From Endomychus coccineus (Eukaryota > Arthropoda > Insecta > Coleoptera > Endomychidae): a DNA stretch of 64,000 nucleotides. Shown here piece by piece: positions 43,306-52,929 of the stretch (position 1 is its first letter; the number at the start of each line of letters is the position of its first letter). The stretch lies in the NCBI GenBank assembly GCA_958510875.1, contig OY294068.1:176731411-176795410 (forward strand). Reading direction: 5' to 3'. A model generated the notes under the pieces. The model was given only the letters and a program-made list of their open reading frames with translations, did not search any database and was not told the origin of the DNA. Made by a program: the position numbers and the translations under genes.

Positions 43306-43869
43306 TTTTACTTAAAATAAGTAATTTTTGTAAGAGTCGGCGTTTCTTTATTTCCATTTTTCCATGTTATATTCAAGGCATATAATTGCATATTTTGACA
43401 AATAAATGCATATTGTTGCATATTTCAAAGAAAAACTATGCAAATATATGCGCATATTTTAACTGAATTGACGTGCATGTATTCCGCCCTTTAGTCATTA
43501 CTGTGTTTTTCTGCGGAATGCATTTGAAATATGTTCTGCTAACGCTGATTTTTCACCATTATTTCTCCTTATATGGGCAAAACGTTTTTTATACCGAGCT
43601 AGAATAGTCTTTCTAGTTTGGCTAACATATAATTTTGAAAACTACTCACAATTGATTTTGTAAATCCCAGATTTGTCAAAGTCGGAAGCTTTATTAAAGA
43701 TGTTGCCTCAACGATTTTTTAGCTTGTTCTATATCTATAAGCGGGTTGTATTGCAAATTTATAAGACAAAATATGGATTTTATTAATTAATAAAGGATGA
43801 TCGTTTAGAAAGTAAGAAGATTTGGTCTTGGTTACGATAAATTTTTGATCAATAACTTAATTTCTAAGC

Positions 43870-44285
43870 AGAAAATTTACACAATTGATTGTTAGTTGTG
43901 TTCAAAATGCTATGTGGGTCAATCTAGGAGAAACATTCTGACTCTGTATAAAGAACTATTTGCCCACATAAAGAAAAATAGTGATGATATTCAGACACAT
44001 TTTGAATACTGGTCACTCCATTTCTCAAGAAATGTTATCACTCTTGAAACACAGTAATGGCAAATATCTACATAATTTAAAAGGGATGGAAATGTATTAG
44101 TGGCAAAGCAATTTAATGAATTTAGATTCATCTCCTCCTAAAGCTAATCCTTTATATACCTACCCTATTACCAAATAGGTAACATTTTAATTTGTAATTT
44201 AGTTCACTCTGATGATGGCTACTTGGTAGCCGAAAAGTCCTCAGTTTTTGACAGTATTTTTATTGTATATGGGTGATTGCTTCTT
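43870..44285 (+). mobile_element. Second PLE family, plus-strand 3' fragment
   Basis: The plus strand reads DC.LCSKCYVGQSRRNILTLY, then KELFAHIKKNSDD, a GIY-YIG domain. After it comes a 3' region with AAACACAGTAATGGCAAATA (which spans the hAT target site seen in the minus copy) and a hammerhead core at 44209-44235. It lies inverted relative to the minus copy ending at about 43720, with decayed RT sequence between them. Stops interrupt the frame. Confidence 0.75.
44209..44235 (+). ncRNA. Hammerhead-ribozyme core in PLE 3' region
   Basis: CTGATGA (44209-44215), U, perfect 6-bp stem II GGCTAC/GTAGCC with a TTG loop (44217-44231), then GAAA (44232-44235). This matches CUGANGA-stem II-GAAA. The following bases (AGTCCTCAG) and the preceding ones do not give a clear stem III or stem I, so activity is doubtful. 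Position after a GIY-YIG coding region fits known PLE hammerheads. Confidence 0.6.
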
Positions 44286-44389
44286 ATTTATAGTGAATTG
44301 ATGATTGTTGCTCTAGCTTGAAGCCTCAGTGGAAGATGAGGTACTGATTACAGTTGGTTTATCCTGACCCCAATTATAATTTGACAGCC

Positions 44390-45240
44390 CTCATCATCAT
44401 CATCATTTGCACGTGCGCCCCGTGGTCGAAAGCCTATTCTATACTAGCAGGTTTGTGGCACGGCAGAAACCCAGAATATTGCCAGTGCTGGCCTCCATAA
44501 GTTCTGCTGGAAGCAGTTCTGATCCTCCGAAGTGTCGGTGCTTGAGGAATGCCAGTGCTGGGCTTGCCAACAGGATGTGAGAGGCAGTAATCCCCATGTG
44601 CTGCTGAAAGCTCTTCTACAGGGCCAAAATGAAGCAGAGGTCTTCCTCACTCGATATTCGAGGTGTTCGCACAAACTCAGCTTAGGGTCTAAGATTACTC
44701 GCAGAAACTTCACCGACCCTTTAAATTGCAGGATCTTGCCAGAGAAACAAATATCTTGCAGTGTGCCCAGCTTGCGTTTCCTTGTAAACGGCACCAGCCA
44801 TCCACTATGCTGATCAGCGTGTTTTGCAGCTCGCACAGCGTCTACAAATGCCCCCCGAAGGTGACGCCAGCCAAGTCATTGGCATGGACTAGGACATAAA
44901 GCCCAGCCTCTTCCAGTTCCTCCAAGAGTCCATCGACTACAATGCACCACAGAAGCGGAGATAGGATACATCCCAGTCAACAGCCTTTTGTAGCGGTGGT
45001 TTGTAAAACGCATTCGTTATGTTGCGCCTTTATCGCACGCGTCAATAGCATGGCTTCAATCCACCGGACCAATGTTGAACTGACTCCATGCTTCTCAGCG
45101 GCTGAGCAGATAGACTCGACGGACGTCTTATCAAATAAACCTTCGATGTCCATCAATATCCTCAGGGCGTGTTCTTCACGGGCCATAGCAGCATCTATTC
45201 TTGTGACTAGATGATGCAAGGCCGTTGACAGACCTCAGTC
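44390..45240 (-). pseudogene. RNase H-type non-LTR, deletion derivative
   Basis: Same family as 6895-7905. The minus strand reads ALRILMDIEGLFDKTSVESI (RT motif A region, normally DxEGAFD), STLVRWIEAMLLTRAIKAQH, a degraded palm with LEEAGLYVLVHANDLAGVTF (YADD replaced by HAND), then FTRKRKLGTL, KGSVKFLRVILDPKL and CRRAFSSTWGLL. Near 44582 it jumps directly to the 3' tail (CAACAGGATGTGAG), lacking ~610 bp including RNase H present in the other copy. The 3' end is a CAT/ATG trinucleotide run at 44390-44405. Confidence 0.82.
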
Positions 45241-46371
45241 AAGCAAATTACTTGTAGTGAAATATTGATTCTATTATTTGGGAGATTATCTTTTCCATCC
45301 TAATTCTGTTGTGAACGGAGCGATGTAATTGTGGCTAAATTGCAAAGCTGATAAGTGTTGTTTTTCTTGACTGATTGAGTTCATATGAGGGTTTACTATT
45401 TCAGGTGTGGTTTGCGGTAAATAAGATTATGAATGGAAAATAGTTGCATGGTACTGATTTATCACGAGTTTCGATGATTTTGCAGCAGTCAAAATATGAA
45501 AATATTGTAATTCTGGAGTCTTTGTATTGATACAACTTCCGATGAAAGGTGAAAGTTGTCTATAGGATTTTTCTCTGTATGTATGTAGGTATTATTCTGG
45601 ATTTATATATTCGAATATTGCTCAAAGGAGCAATTCCCTTGATTGATTCCGAACATGGAGATGTATGTATGACGTTTGCAGAGTTACATAAACAAATTTT
45701 TTAAGTCAAGAATACTTCTTCACTAAAACATAATGCAAAACTGACTGATAGTTCAGATCAATAAGTTCACAAGGTTCGCTTACTTCCTTCCATTCCAACG
45801 GGAAAACGTTCATTGGGCCTGATTACTTAATATCAAGAATCTCTCAGACATCGGAATATTCAGTGTTACCTACCGAACCGATTAGAATCTCACTGAAAGG
45901 AACATTGACATTAAATGTGAATGGTTTCGATTTTAATCAATGAGAGAAGCGAAGTTTCGAATGTTTGCGAAGGGCAAAATGTAAGAATATTGATATTGAA
46001 TGGCATTCATGAAAAGAATGTAGGGGCACTGAGGAATTTTATCGAGGTGTCTGATAAATCGTTATTTGGAAACGGGACGTTTCCATAACTGTTCATGAAA
46101 TGATACTGGATCATTAAGATTGAATGACTGTGAGCAACCTATTTCTGAAAATATAGGATATTTCTTCAACTATATCGAAATAGGCTGAACAGATTATAAA
46201 AATCTTTCCAAAATGTTCTAATTATTCAGTTTCAAGTATAATTAGATAAAACAGAACTGGTTGTCCATTGATGTTGCAAGCTACAGCTGACCATTATACT
46301 TATCTGATTATTTTATAGAAATATTAATGTTCAACTAACATATTGTTCTTCTATTATGAGCTATATTGAAA
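45241..46371. other. No recognisable gene
   Basis: AT-rich spacer with no frame of note. Confidence 0.5.
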
Positions 46372-46413
46372 CTCTCGGGAAGTAGGTCACAGAAATAACA
46401 CATTTATTATTCT

Positions 46414-46457
46414 CGTCTTTACGTACGTTTCGGTCTCACGACCACCATCAGAAGACG
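46414..46457 (-). ncRNA. Minimal type-I hammerhead ribozyme-like motif (copy A)
   Basis: Minus strand, 5' to 3': stem I strand CGUCUU; core CUGAUGG (consensus CUGANGA, last A changed to G); U; stem II GGUC-GUGA-GACC; GAAA; very short stem III ACG UA CGU (or AC/GU closed by GUAC); then A at the cleavage position; then stem I partner AAGACG. Stem I is a perfect 6-bp pair. Tiny stem III is typical of PLE and retrozyme hammerheads. The A-to-G change in the core would be expected to impair cleavage. Confidence 0.7.
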
Positions 46458-46956
46458 TATCAATGTCGTAGAACAGGATTTCTTAAAATTAATTGTATTA
46501 AGCTCAAAGTGTACTTATCGCATTAATTTCAATTAAAAATGCCCACGTCGCCGGAACGAACCGAAATCGAAATTGTAACACATTAGTGTTTTAAGTATAT
46601 GAATATGTATCAAGAAGACACTGCATATCAATCTACTTCTAATAATCGAAGTCGTCTCACGCAATGTACGAATAAGACTGAAACCAAACTATAATACGCT
46701 CAAGGATCCAATTTCGGAAAAGATGTTAAAAATGTATGAGGTAATAGGAAATATGAGCAGAAATATCAATTCTTGGTAATGTGCAAGAAATAAGACGCGA
46801 AAGGATGAACATGAGGGGAAAAAGAGCGTTCTTGTCATGGAGTATGCTTGTATTATGATGTATGGTTTTGTATTCGGCTATGATTTTTGACCCGAGTATG
46901 AATTGTGTATAAATTCTCGGGAAATAGGTCACACTAACACATATTCTTAATATTTT

Positions 46957-47001
46957 TGTGTTTACGTCTGTTTCGGTCTCACGACCATCATCAGAAGAAG
47001 T
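46957..47001 (-). ncRNA. Hammerhead ribozyme-like motif (copy B)
   Basis: Minus strand: core CUGAUGA intact (46988-46994), U, stem II GGUC-GUGA-GACC, GAAA (46971-46974), then CAGACGUA in place of CGUACGUA of copy A. A 2-bp stem III (A-U, C-G, loop AGAC) still forms. Stem I is degraded (ACUUCUU against AACACAA). Copies A and B carry different defects, so their common ancestor probably had the full motif. Confidence 0.65.
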
Positions 47002-47135
47002 ATTATGTCTAAAACGGGATTTCTTAAAACTAATTGTATCACCACAAATCGTCCTTATCGCACCAATTTCAATTTAAAATGTCCTGTTGCTGAAACGAAC
47101 AGCAACACGATTAATCTGAATTGTAACACATTATT

Positions 47136-47530
47136 ATTCGGCAATGTAATCAATAACAACTAATAAGAAACATATGTACCTACTAACAAAAAGATGAAAG
47201 TATCTTAAGCTCTTAGCGTTATGACCCGCTTGATGGCAGGTTTTAACTACCATTGAAAGTTTCAATTCAAGTGTTGTGGGCGAATATTTATTTGATGTTA
47301 TGAATATCGTTTCTAGATTCAACAGTTGAATTCATACGTGAAATCTGTTGCGCAGACTCGCATGCTACATCAAGGACTTTCACAAAATTAACTTTTTATA
47401 GGCAATGTCAGATTTCCAGTGCAGGTCTCTTGATCAGTTATACTGTTCTAAAACCTTTGATATCTGAATTCTGACTTTGATTCACTAAAGAAGCGATGCT
47501 TGTATGACCATAAACCTATGATTGTATATA
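47136..47530. other. No recognisable gene
   Basis: Short spacer before the Tc1 element; nothing recognised. Confidence 0.45.
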
Positions 47531-49145
47531 CGAGCCCTGTCTCAGTGAAGTTGGCCCAACTATCAAAACTAAGTTTTTTTTTATGAAATTTGTCATATTA
47601 GCGAAAACTTATTAAAAACCAAAATGTATTTCTGGTTACATACGAAAATTTTCTATTCAATATTAGCCTAAAATACTAAATTTTTTTGTAACAGAGAAAA
47701 AATATCTTATAAATCCAAAAAAACTGTGGATTAATAAAAATTAACGAAACCAAATAGCAGAACCACTGCGTTACATCGCCTTTTCGACTGATTACTGCTT
47801 CGATACGTCTTGGCATAGTATCAACTAATGTTTGGCAGTCATCTGATGTAAAACTGTTCAAATTTCTTGTAGCCGGGTTCGCAATTCCTGAACGGTTCTT
47901 GCGGGATTCGATCGGAGCTTTTTCTCCATAATATGCCACAAGGTTTCAATCGACGATAGATCTGGACTAGTCGACGTCCATTTTAGAACTGGAATATTGT
48001 TTTTTAACATCCGAAGTTTTACTTTTTTGGCCTTATGGCAAGCGGCACCATCTTGTTGGAAGATACATTCAATATTGTTCAATTTGGGGTTTTAAGTTAT
48101 TTTGAAGCACATTAAAGTACTCATCAGCATTCGTAATACCTTCCACAAAGTATAAGTTTTCACCTGCTGACATGGATCCCCAAATCATAACAGAAGCCAG
48201 AAACTTAACCTTTTTCTTAAGACAGTCATTCTGGAATATTTCTTCTTTAGTTCTTATGACCCGACTTCTAGTATCATCAACGCATACTTCAAATCTGGCT
48301 TCATCACTCCAAATAATGGAGTTCCATTGGTTCGAAGACCATAATTTGTGTTCTTTGGCCCACGCTAGTCTGTTTTTTTTCTGAATCTTTGTCAGTAAAG
48401 TCTTCTCTTTGGCTAGAATTACTGAATTAAAAACGAATAATAAAAAAAATAATTCAAGCTTTCCTAATAAGTTTTTTGGGCAGGTCGCGAAAACTTTTTT
48501 GTGGTGGCCTGATTCCATAATATTTCCAATTCGTTATAATTAGCACGTCGATTGTCCTTGATAATCCGTTTCAAGGCTCTTAAGTTGGTATTGGAATAAC
48601 GCGGGCCACTTCCAGATGTGGGTTTTTAAGCCACAGCTACAGTTGTTTTGTACAATTTAATGATATTTCAAACTGTATACCCCGATTTGCTAACACTGTT
48701 AGTGATTTGGAAAGCATTTTGGCTTCTTGAATGCAAGTGAATGATCACTTTTCCTATTTCGTCAGAAACAGCTTTAAAACTAGCCATTTTTAATTGTTAA
48801 CAACAACACCAATGCATTGAATGTTGATTTAAACGTCAAAATCGGCTTCTTAACAACGTAAAATGTTATCATTTGTTCTACAAAGCCTAGCTTTATCTTA
48901 TCGAAGCGAATAAATAGAACATTCAACTTAAGTTGTCCCCATCATGTATTTTGCTATATAAACAAATCATTTTGCAAAGAAGACAATTTCCAAATAAAAA
49001 CGCTTCAAAAATAGTCGCGTTGGTTTTATTTTCTTTCCATGAATACTTAAAGAAACCAAAAATATAAAATTTTAATTTGCGGTCAAATAAATTCACAAAT
49101 ATTATGTTTTGGGGCATTACGCCAACTTCACAGAGACAGGGCTCG
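47531..49145 (-). mobile_element. Complete Tc1-like transposon, 1615 bp
   Basis: Flanked by TA (47529-47530 and 49146-49147). The left inverted repeat CGAGCCCTGTCTCAGTGAAG and the reverse complement of the right one CGAGCCCTGTCTCTGTGAAG differ at one base; identity continues through TTGGC. The size is standard for Tc1. It encloses a single disrupted DD34E transposase on the minus strand. Confidence 0.92.
47858..48787 (-). pseudogene. Tc1-like DD34E transposase, inactivated
   Basis: ATG at 48787. The N-terminal HTH reads MASFKAVSDEIGKVIIHLHS, then FQITNSVSKSGYTV followed by a stop. The second DNA-binding half is around 48590-48480 (SGSGPRYSNTNLRALKRIIK). Catalytic core: WNSIIWSDEARFEVCVDD (first Asp), VMIWGSMSAGENLYF, CIFQQDGAACHKAKKV (second Asp) and STSPDLSSIETLWHIMEKKL (Glu, 34 residues after Asp2), ending RSNPARTVQELRTRLQEI near 47858. 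Stops in the N-terminus and shifts near 48400-48520 and 48075 inactivate it. All three catalytic residues survive. Confidence 0.88.
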
Positions 49146-50159
49146 TATGTGTATGAAATCATTGTATTCTACGAGCTCTAACTCCAATCCAATCCAATCC
49201 AATCAGCGACATAATAATTAGGAGTTGAAACAATTTTGTCAAAAAATGATCTTTCTACGATCTGATTAAAGTGTGCACTTTCTGCGAACTAGCAGGTCTA
49301 TTAGTGAAGCGCAGGAAATTAGAGCTAACCGGATTTGGGGGCTAAGCGATCGACTTACTTCATCGATCGCAAATCTGTAATATCAAATAATGAATTCTAA
49401 TGCGGGGCTGTGGGCCTTATCGGGCTCTCAATATTGGGAACGTTTTATCAGACTGATGACACGGGTTGGCTTTTACTCAACACGCTGCCACTGACATCTC
49501 CTCCAAACGATGTCCTTATAATTCTATTATTTATCTTCTCATCTCGCTTTTTATCTATTAACCCCGAAGTTGACTTTTGTACATCTTAATTCTATTATTC
49601 ACTCGCCTTTATATCTGTGCGTCATAAATATAATAAGTGGACCGGCCGCTTTCATTCGCTACAACTTCCCCAAAACCCTCATCTTTAAAACACTTTTAAA
49701 ACAGGTGCTCTGATTCTATTATCATTTCAGTTTTATTTTATAAAGCTTTTCCTTCATCAGAAGGTTCTGAATTTAGAAAATGGTTTTAGAATAGGTAATC
49801 TAATAATATTCCTTTTTCGCGCTAACTTTGTGAGCCAGATTATTATGTTTCCATTTTTTTATTAAGATTTATTGGTTTCAAGGGGGATGAAACAAATAAT
49901 GAATTTTTAATTATGCATGTGTTGCTTAAGATACAAATTCGTCAATTATGGATAATACTTAAACAACTACCTCCTTCGTTAATCCCTCGACGATGGATAT
50001 CACAAAGAATTTACAGTTTGATTTGTTATGCATGAAAGAAATTGGAGAAGCAGCTAGTGGGGCAATATAAACATTTTTGCTTAATAAACTTTCACTAAAG
50101 GAGGATATGTGGATGACCTTATCATCCTGCTTTTATTTGATCTGAGACAGTTCTATGTA
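49146..50159. other. No gene; (TCCAA)n and a possible regulatory stretch
   Basis: A (TCCAA)n run lies at 49182-49205. The stretch 49300-49690 is less AT-rich and contains several TTATCT/AGATAA (GATA-type) and GTCATAAA-like motifs (TTTATCTTCTCATCTCGC, TTTTATCTATTAACC, GTCATAAATA). No TE match. An enhancer is only a guess. Confidence 0.3.
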
Positions 50160-50720
50160 ATCTAATGCATACAAACGTATGTATAAGCAATCCTGGGGAT
50201 GATGAAAAAATGTGTCTTCGTAAAAGAATTTAGCACCCAAAGCTGAGGCACAAGAGCGATGGGGACAATAAACTATACCAAGACCATGACACACTTCTTC
50301 CAAGTGGATTGGGGGGACCATAAAAGCAGACAAAGTCGCATCTATAAGGGCCGAAACACCATTTCTGGGACATATACCTTTCTGCGTAATATGGGTCAGC
50401 ACAAAACTTGAAGAACTCAAGGAAGAAGTTACCAAAAATGATCCTATTACTGTCGCAAGGATTGAGATAAGCAAAGATACTCCTGGGAACTATAATCAGA
50501 AAAGATTCAGTAACTGCATTAACCTAAGGAAAAATAAACTCAGAATACTAACAGGGGTCTCGACATGACACTGCCCGTTGAAAGAACACTTCAAGAAGCT
50601 TGATGTAGTAGAAGAAGAAACGCGTGGATTCTGCGAAGAGAAGGTCGAAACTTCTATACACCTCCTCGCAGAATTCACTGTCTTGCAAAACCACAAGGGC
50701 ACCTAGCAGCGTAACAAATA
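50160..50720 (+). pseudogene. Non-LTR RNase H and tail fragment, plus strand
   Basis: Plus-strand reading: LAPKAEAQERWGQ, ASIRAETPFLGHIPFCVI, LEELKEEVTKNDP, NLRKNKLRILTGVST, HCPLKEHFKKLDVVEEETRG and FCEEKVETSIHLLAEFTVLQ. The last three blocks are the conserved tail of RNase H-bearing non-LTR elements (gLSRxxLRxLTGxLTGHCPLxxHLxxlG...C.fCeEeeETsxHLLceC). One stop follows GVST. The RT is absent. Confidence 0.75.
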
Positions 50721-52929
50721 GAAGATGGAGATTCGCCTAAATTGAAACCATCCGACATCCTGAACTTCTTAAGTGTTACAGGGTTGGAGAAACTGCTGTA
50801 GCCGTTGAGACCTCCTGAAAGGCTCAGCACCAGAAAAGACCATAAAAAGACTTCGCACCAGTTACATTACTTAGCTATTTTGTTATCCCAATAGATTAAA
50901 CAAGAATTTATTTCACATTGAGGTTACAAATATACATTCAATTTGGGTATCTTGAGATTGATTCCAAATGTCCAGATTTCTAGATATCGTGATGATAATT
51001 GGAAAAATGCAAGCTCGAAAATTAGTTTGATATTCGTTATAAAGTGCATTAAGCGCATGTTTTCATCCATAATTTATCAGAGTAAAAGCAGTAATAGCTA
51101 TGAAAAAATTCAGTTTTTATTGATTAAGGCAGTCAATTTTCGTTAAACCATTTTAGTCGCAAACTGAACTTAATTCAATTGAAGAAAATCAGTCTTGGGG
51201 AATATACCGTGGAATGGATACTAAAATGTCGTATTCTTCATTGCAGACAATTTGTCGAAATTAGAGAGATTCAGCAAGATATAATTAAAATAAATCGCGC
51301 AGAAAGACAAAAGACAATCTGAAAGAAGATTTCAAGGAAATATAAACCTTTAAAAGTGTAGTTACCTTGAGATTAAGTACAGTTTGCGGCCAGAATTATT
51401 GCCCATTCAATTTAAATGTTTACATAAAACACCCATGTAATACTAAACGGCACCGAACTCATGTGATACATTTTAAAATCCGAGCTTAGATTTTAAAAAG
51501 ACAGTCTTATCTGAACAAAATTTACGATCAATTCATTTGACTATTTTCGTATTTCTTGAAATAATAATGGCATAGGAGTCACGAGTGGTCGTTAAATTCA
51601 TCATCGTATATTTTTATAAACTATCGTAAAATTATGGCATGAAGTTATGGAAAATAGTGGCCAGTTTATTTTTAGTCTCGTTAAAGGAATCTCTTCGTTT
51701 CAGGTATGAAGCAGTTACTTTCCAGTATGATGGTGTATCTTTAAGTTTAGTCTACTACGTATAATTCATATCTAGTCTACACACGTACATGATTTGACTG
51801 GCTTATTCATTCATTCTGAAATATTATCTTTGTAATAATTCTTTATCTAGAATAAGATAGTAGTTGCACACATTTGACTTTCGAGAATAGAGATATTCGA
51901 GTTTCCTACACCATATAGGTAATGTAGAATGAAGTCCCTCAAAGAGAATGGGCCCAATTAAAAGTTGTTTAGACGTACCTGAGAGATTGCAGAAGGTTCT
52001 GAAGTTAAAAAACAGAAAAGAACGAACTGAAATATAGTTTTCCACGTGTTGTAGAAGTAATTTCGGCTTATTGTTTTCCCCAAGAAAAATCATCTTTTGC
52101 TCACCACGTGACTGGAGAGGGGTGGGATTTTTTGTTTGCAGAAAATTCCGAACTCTGGTGTTGTCTATCACCACCAAAAATTTGATGTCGATATCTTCAA
52201 ACACGACGATTTTGGACCCCTTATTTCAATTTTTTTACACAAAAAGTGAGGTTATTGCATGAAACAGGGTTTGACCCAAAAATATTGTTACCATCGTTTT
52301 TGGACGGTAGATTTGGATAGTAAAAGCCACCTTAGAAAAATTACTTATGAAATTTCCAAAATCGTCGATTTTGAAAACAGTGCTACTGGACTATTAGGTA
52401 ACTTTCTTTATGGTCAATAAAAATTTACAACAAGATCATATACAGGACCGACTTTCATAAATTCAATTTGAAAATCATGGGTTCAACCAACCACCCCATA
52501 ATAGTCATGTATTGGGAAATTTCTTTTAATATTTTTAAATTATACAATAAAACACCTTGTTACTATAAAATTTTTTAGTGAATATGTATTCAAATATACG
52601 TAGATAAAATTTGTCTCTTAACAATAATTTGATTGATTCGAAGTCAAATAAGTAACTTCTTTAATCTAAACTTCCGTTGTTTTTGGTATCATATGTTTTG
52701 GTCCATGATAATATGTTGGATTTTTTTAGTGTTTACCGAATCATAACTGGATCTTTGTTAATATTTTGAATTGGAGTAAGTCCATAGTTATTGATGAATT
52801 CAGGGTGGTAATGAAAATCAAATATTTGTTGTTTCTCGTCCCTTTGTTGTTTGTTTATTAAAATTTTGCTTCATTGTTCATTTTATCAATTCTTGTTTTT
52901 TAAGACTACACCTATTATATTGCGAGTAT
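50721..52929. other. No recognisable gene
   Basis: Frames at 50943-51146, 51824-52204 and 52071-52262 show no domain. 52120-52420 contains loosely inverted phrases (ACGACGATTTTGGACC / AAAATCGTCGATTTTG) that may be an old MITE. Confidence 0.4.

Larger units (their letters stand above)
41482..43493 (+). mobile_element. hAT transposon, 2012 bp, with 8-bp TSD
   Basis: The 8-bp duplication GTCATTAC flanks it (41474-41481 and 43494-43501), diagnostic of hAT. Terminal inverted repeats: left TAAAGGGCGGAATATATGCA, right (reverse complement) TAAAGGGCGGAATACATGCA, 19 of 20 identical. Subterminal zones at both ends are packed with GCATAT/TGCATATTT repeats, the likely transposase-binding sites. The interior carries a disrupted hAT transposase (42114-43305). 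Confidence 0.93.
41380..43720 (-). mobile_element. Second PLE family, minus copy, split by a hAT
   Basis: Right of the hAT (43502-43720) the minus strand encodes FDKSGIYKINCE, KLYVSQTRKTILARYKK and KSALAEHISNAFRRKTQ, a GIY-YIG endonuclease (GIY-x-C ... YVgQT.R...R..eH) with the C-terminal helix. Left of the hAT (about 41380-41473) the minus strand continues KYLAK and LYTLLITNSIKTYIL. Both sides align with the plus copy at 43880-44180 (SNGKYLHN, LYTYPITK). Stops and substitutions show it is dead. Confidence 0.75.
46372..47135 (-). repeat. Hammerhead-repeat family, head-to-tail partial dimer (copies A and B)
   Basis: Segments 46372-46607 (A) and 46912-47135 (B) are direct repeats about 540 bp apart: TCTCGGGAA(G/A)TAGGTCAC, TACG(TACG)TTTCGGTCTCACG, ACCA(C/T)CATCAGAAGA, GGATTTCTTAAAA(T/C)TAATTGTAT, ATCGCA..AATTTCAATT, TTGTAACACATTA. 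The spacer 46608-46911 aligns, on the minus strand, with the interior of copies C and D (TTTCCTATTACCTCATACAT, GGATCC..GAGCGT), so one complete ~543-bp unit plus a partial second unit is present. The sense strand is minus. No protein is encoded. Confidence 0.8.

Noticed and set aside
49451..49480. CTGATGA at about 49452 as a hammerhead core
   Set aside because: No GAAA box and no stem II follow it.
51695..51710. TTCGTTTCAG|GTATGA as another ratchet-like site
   Set aside because: Weak pyrimidine tract and poor donor; not comparable to the site at 61789.
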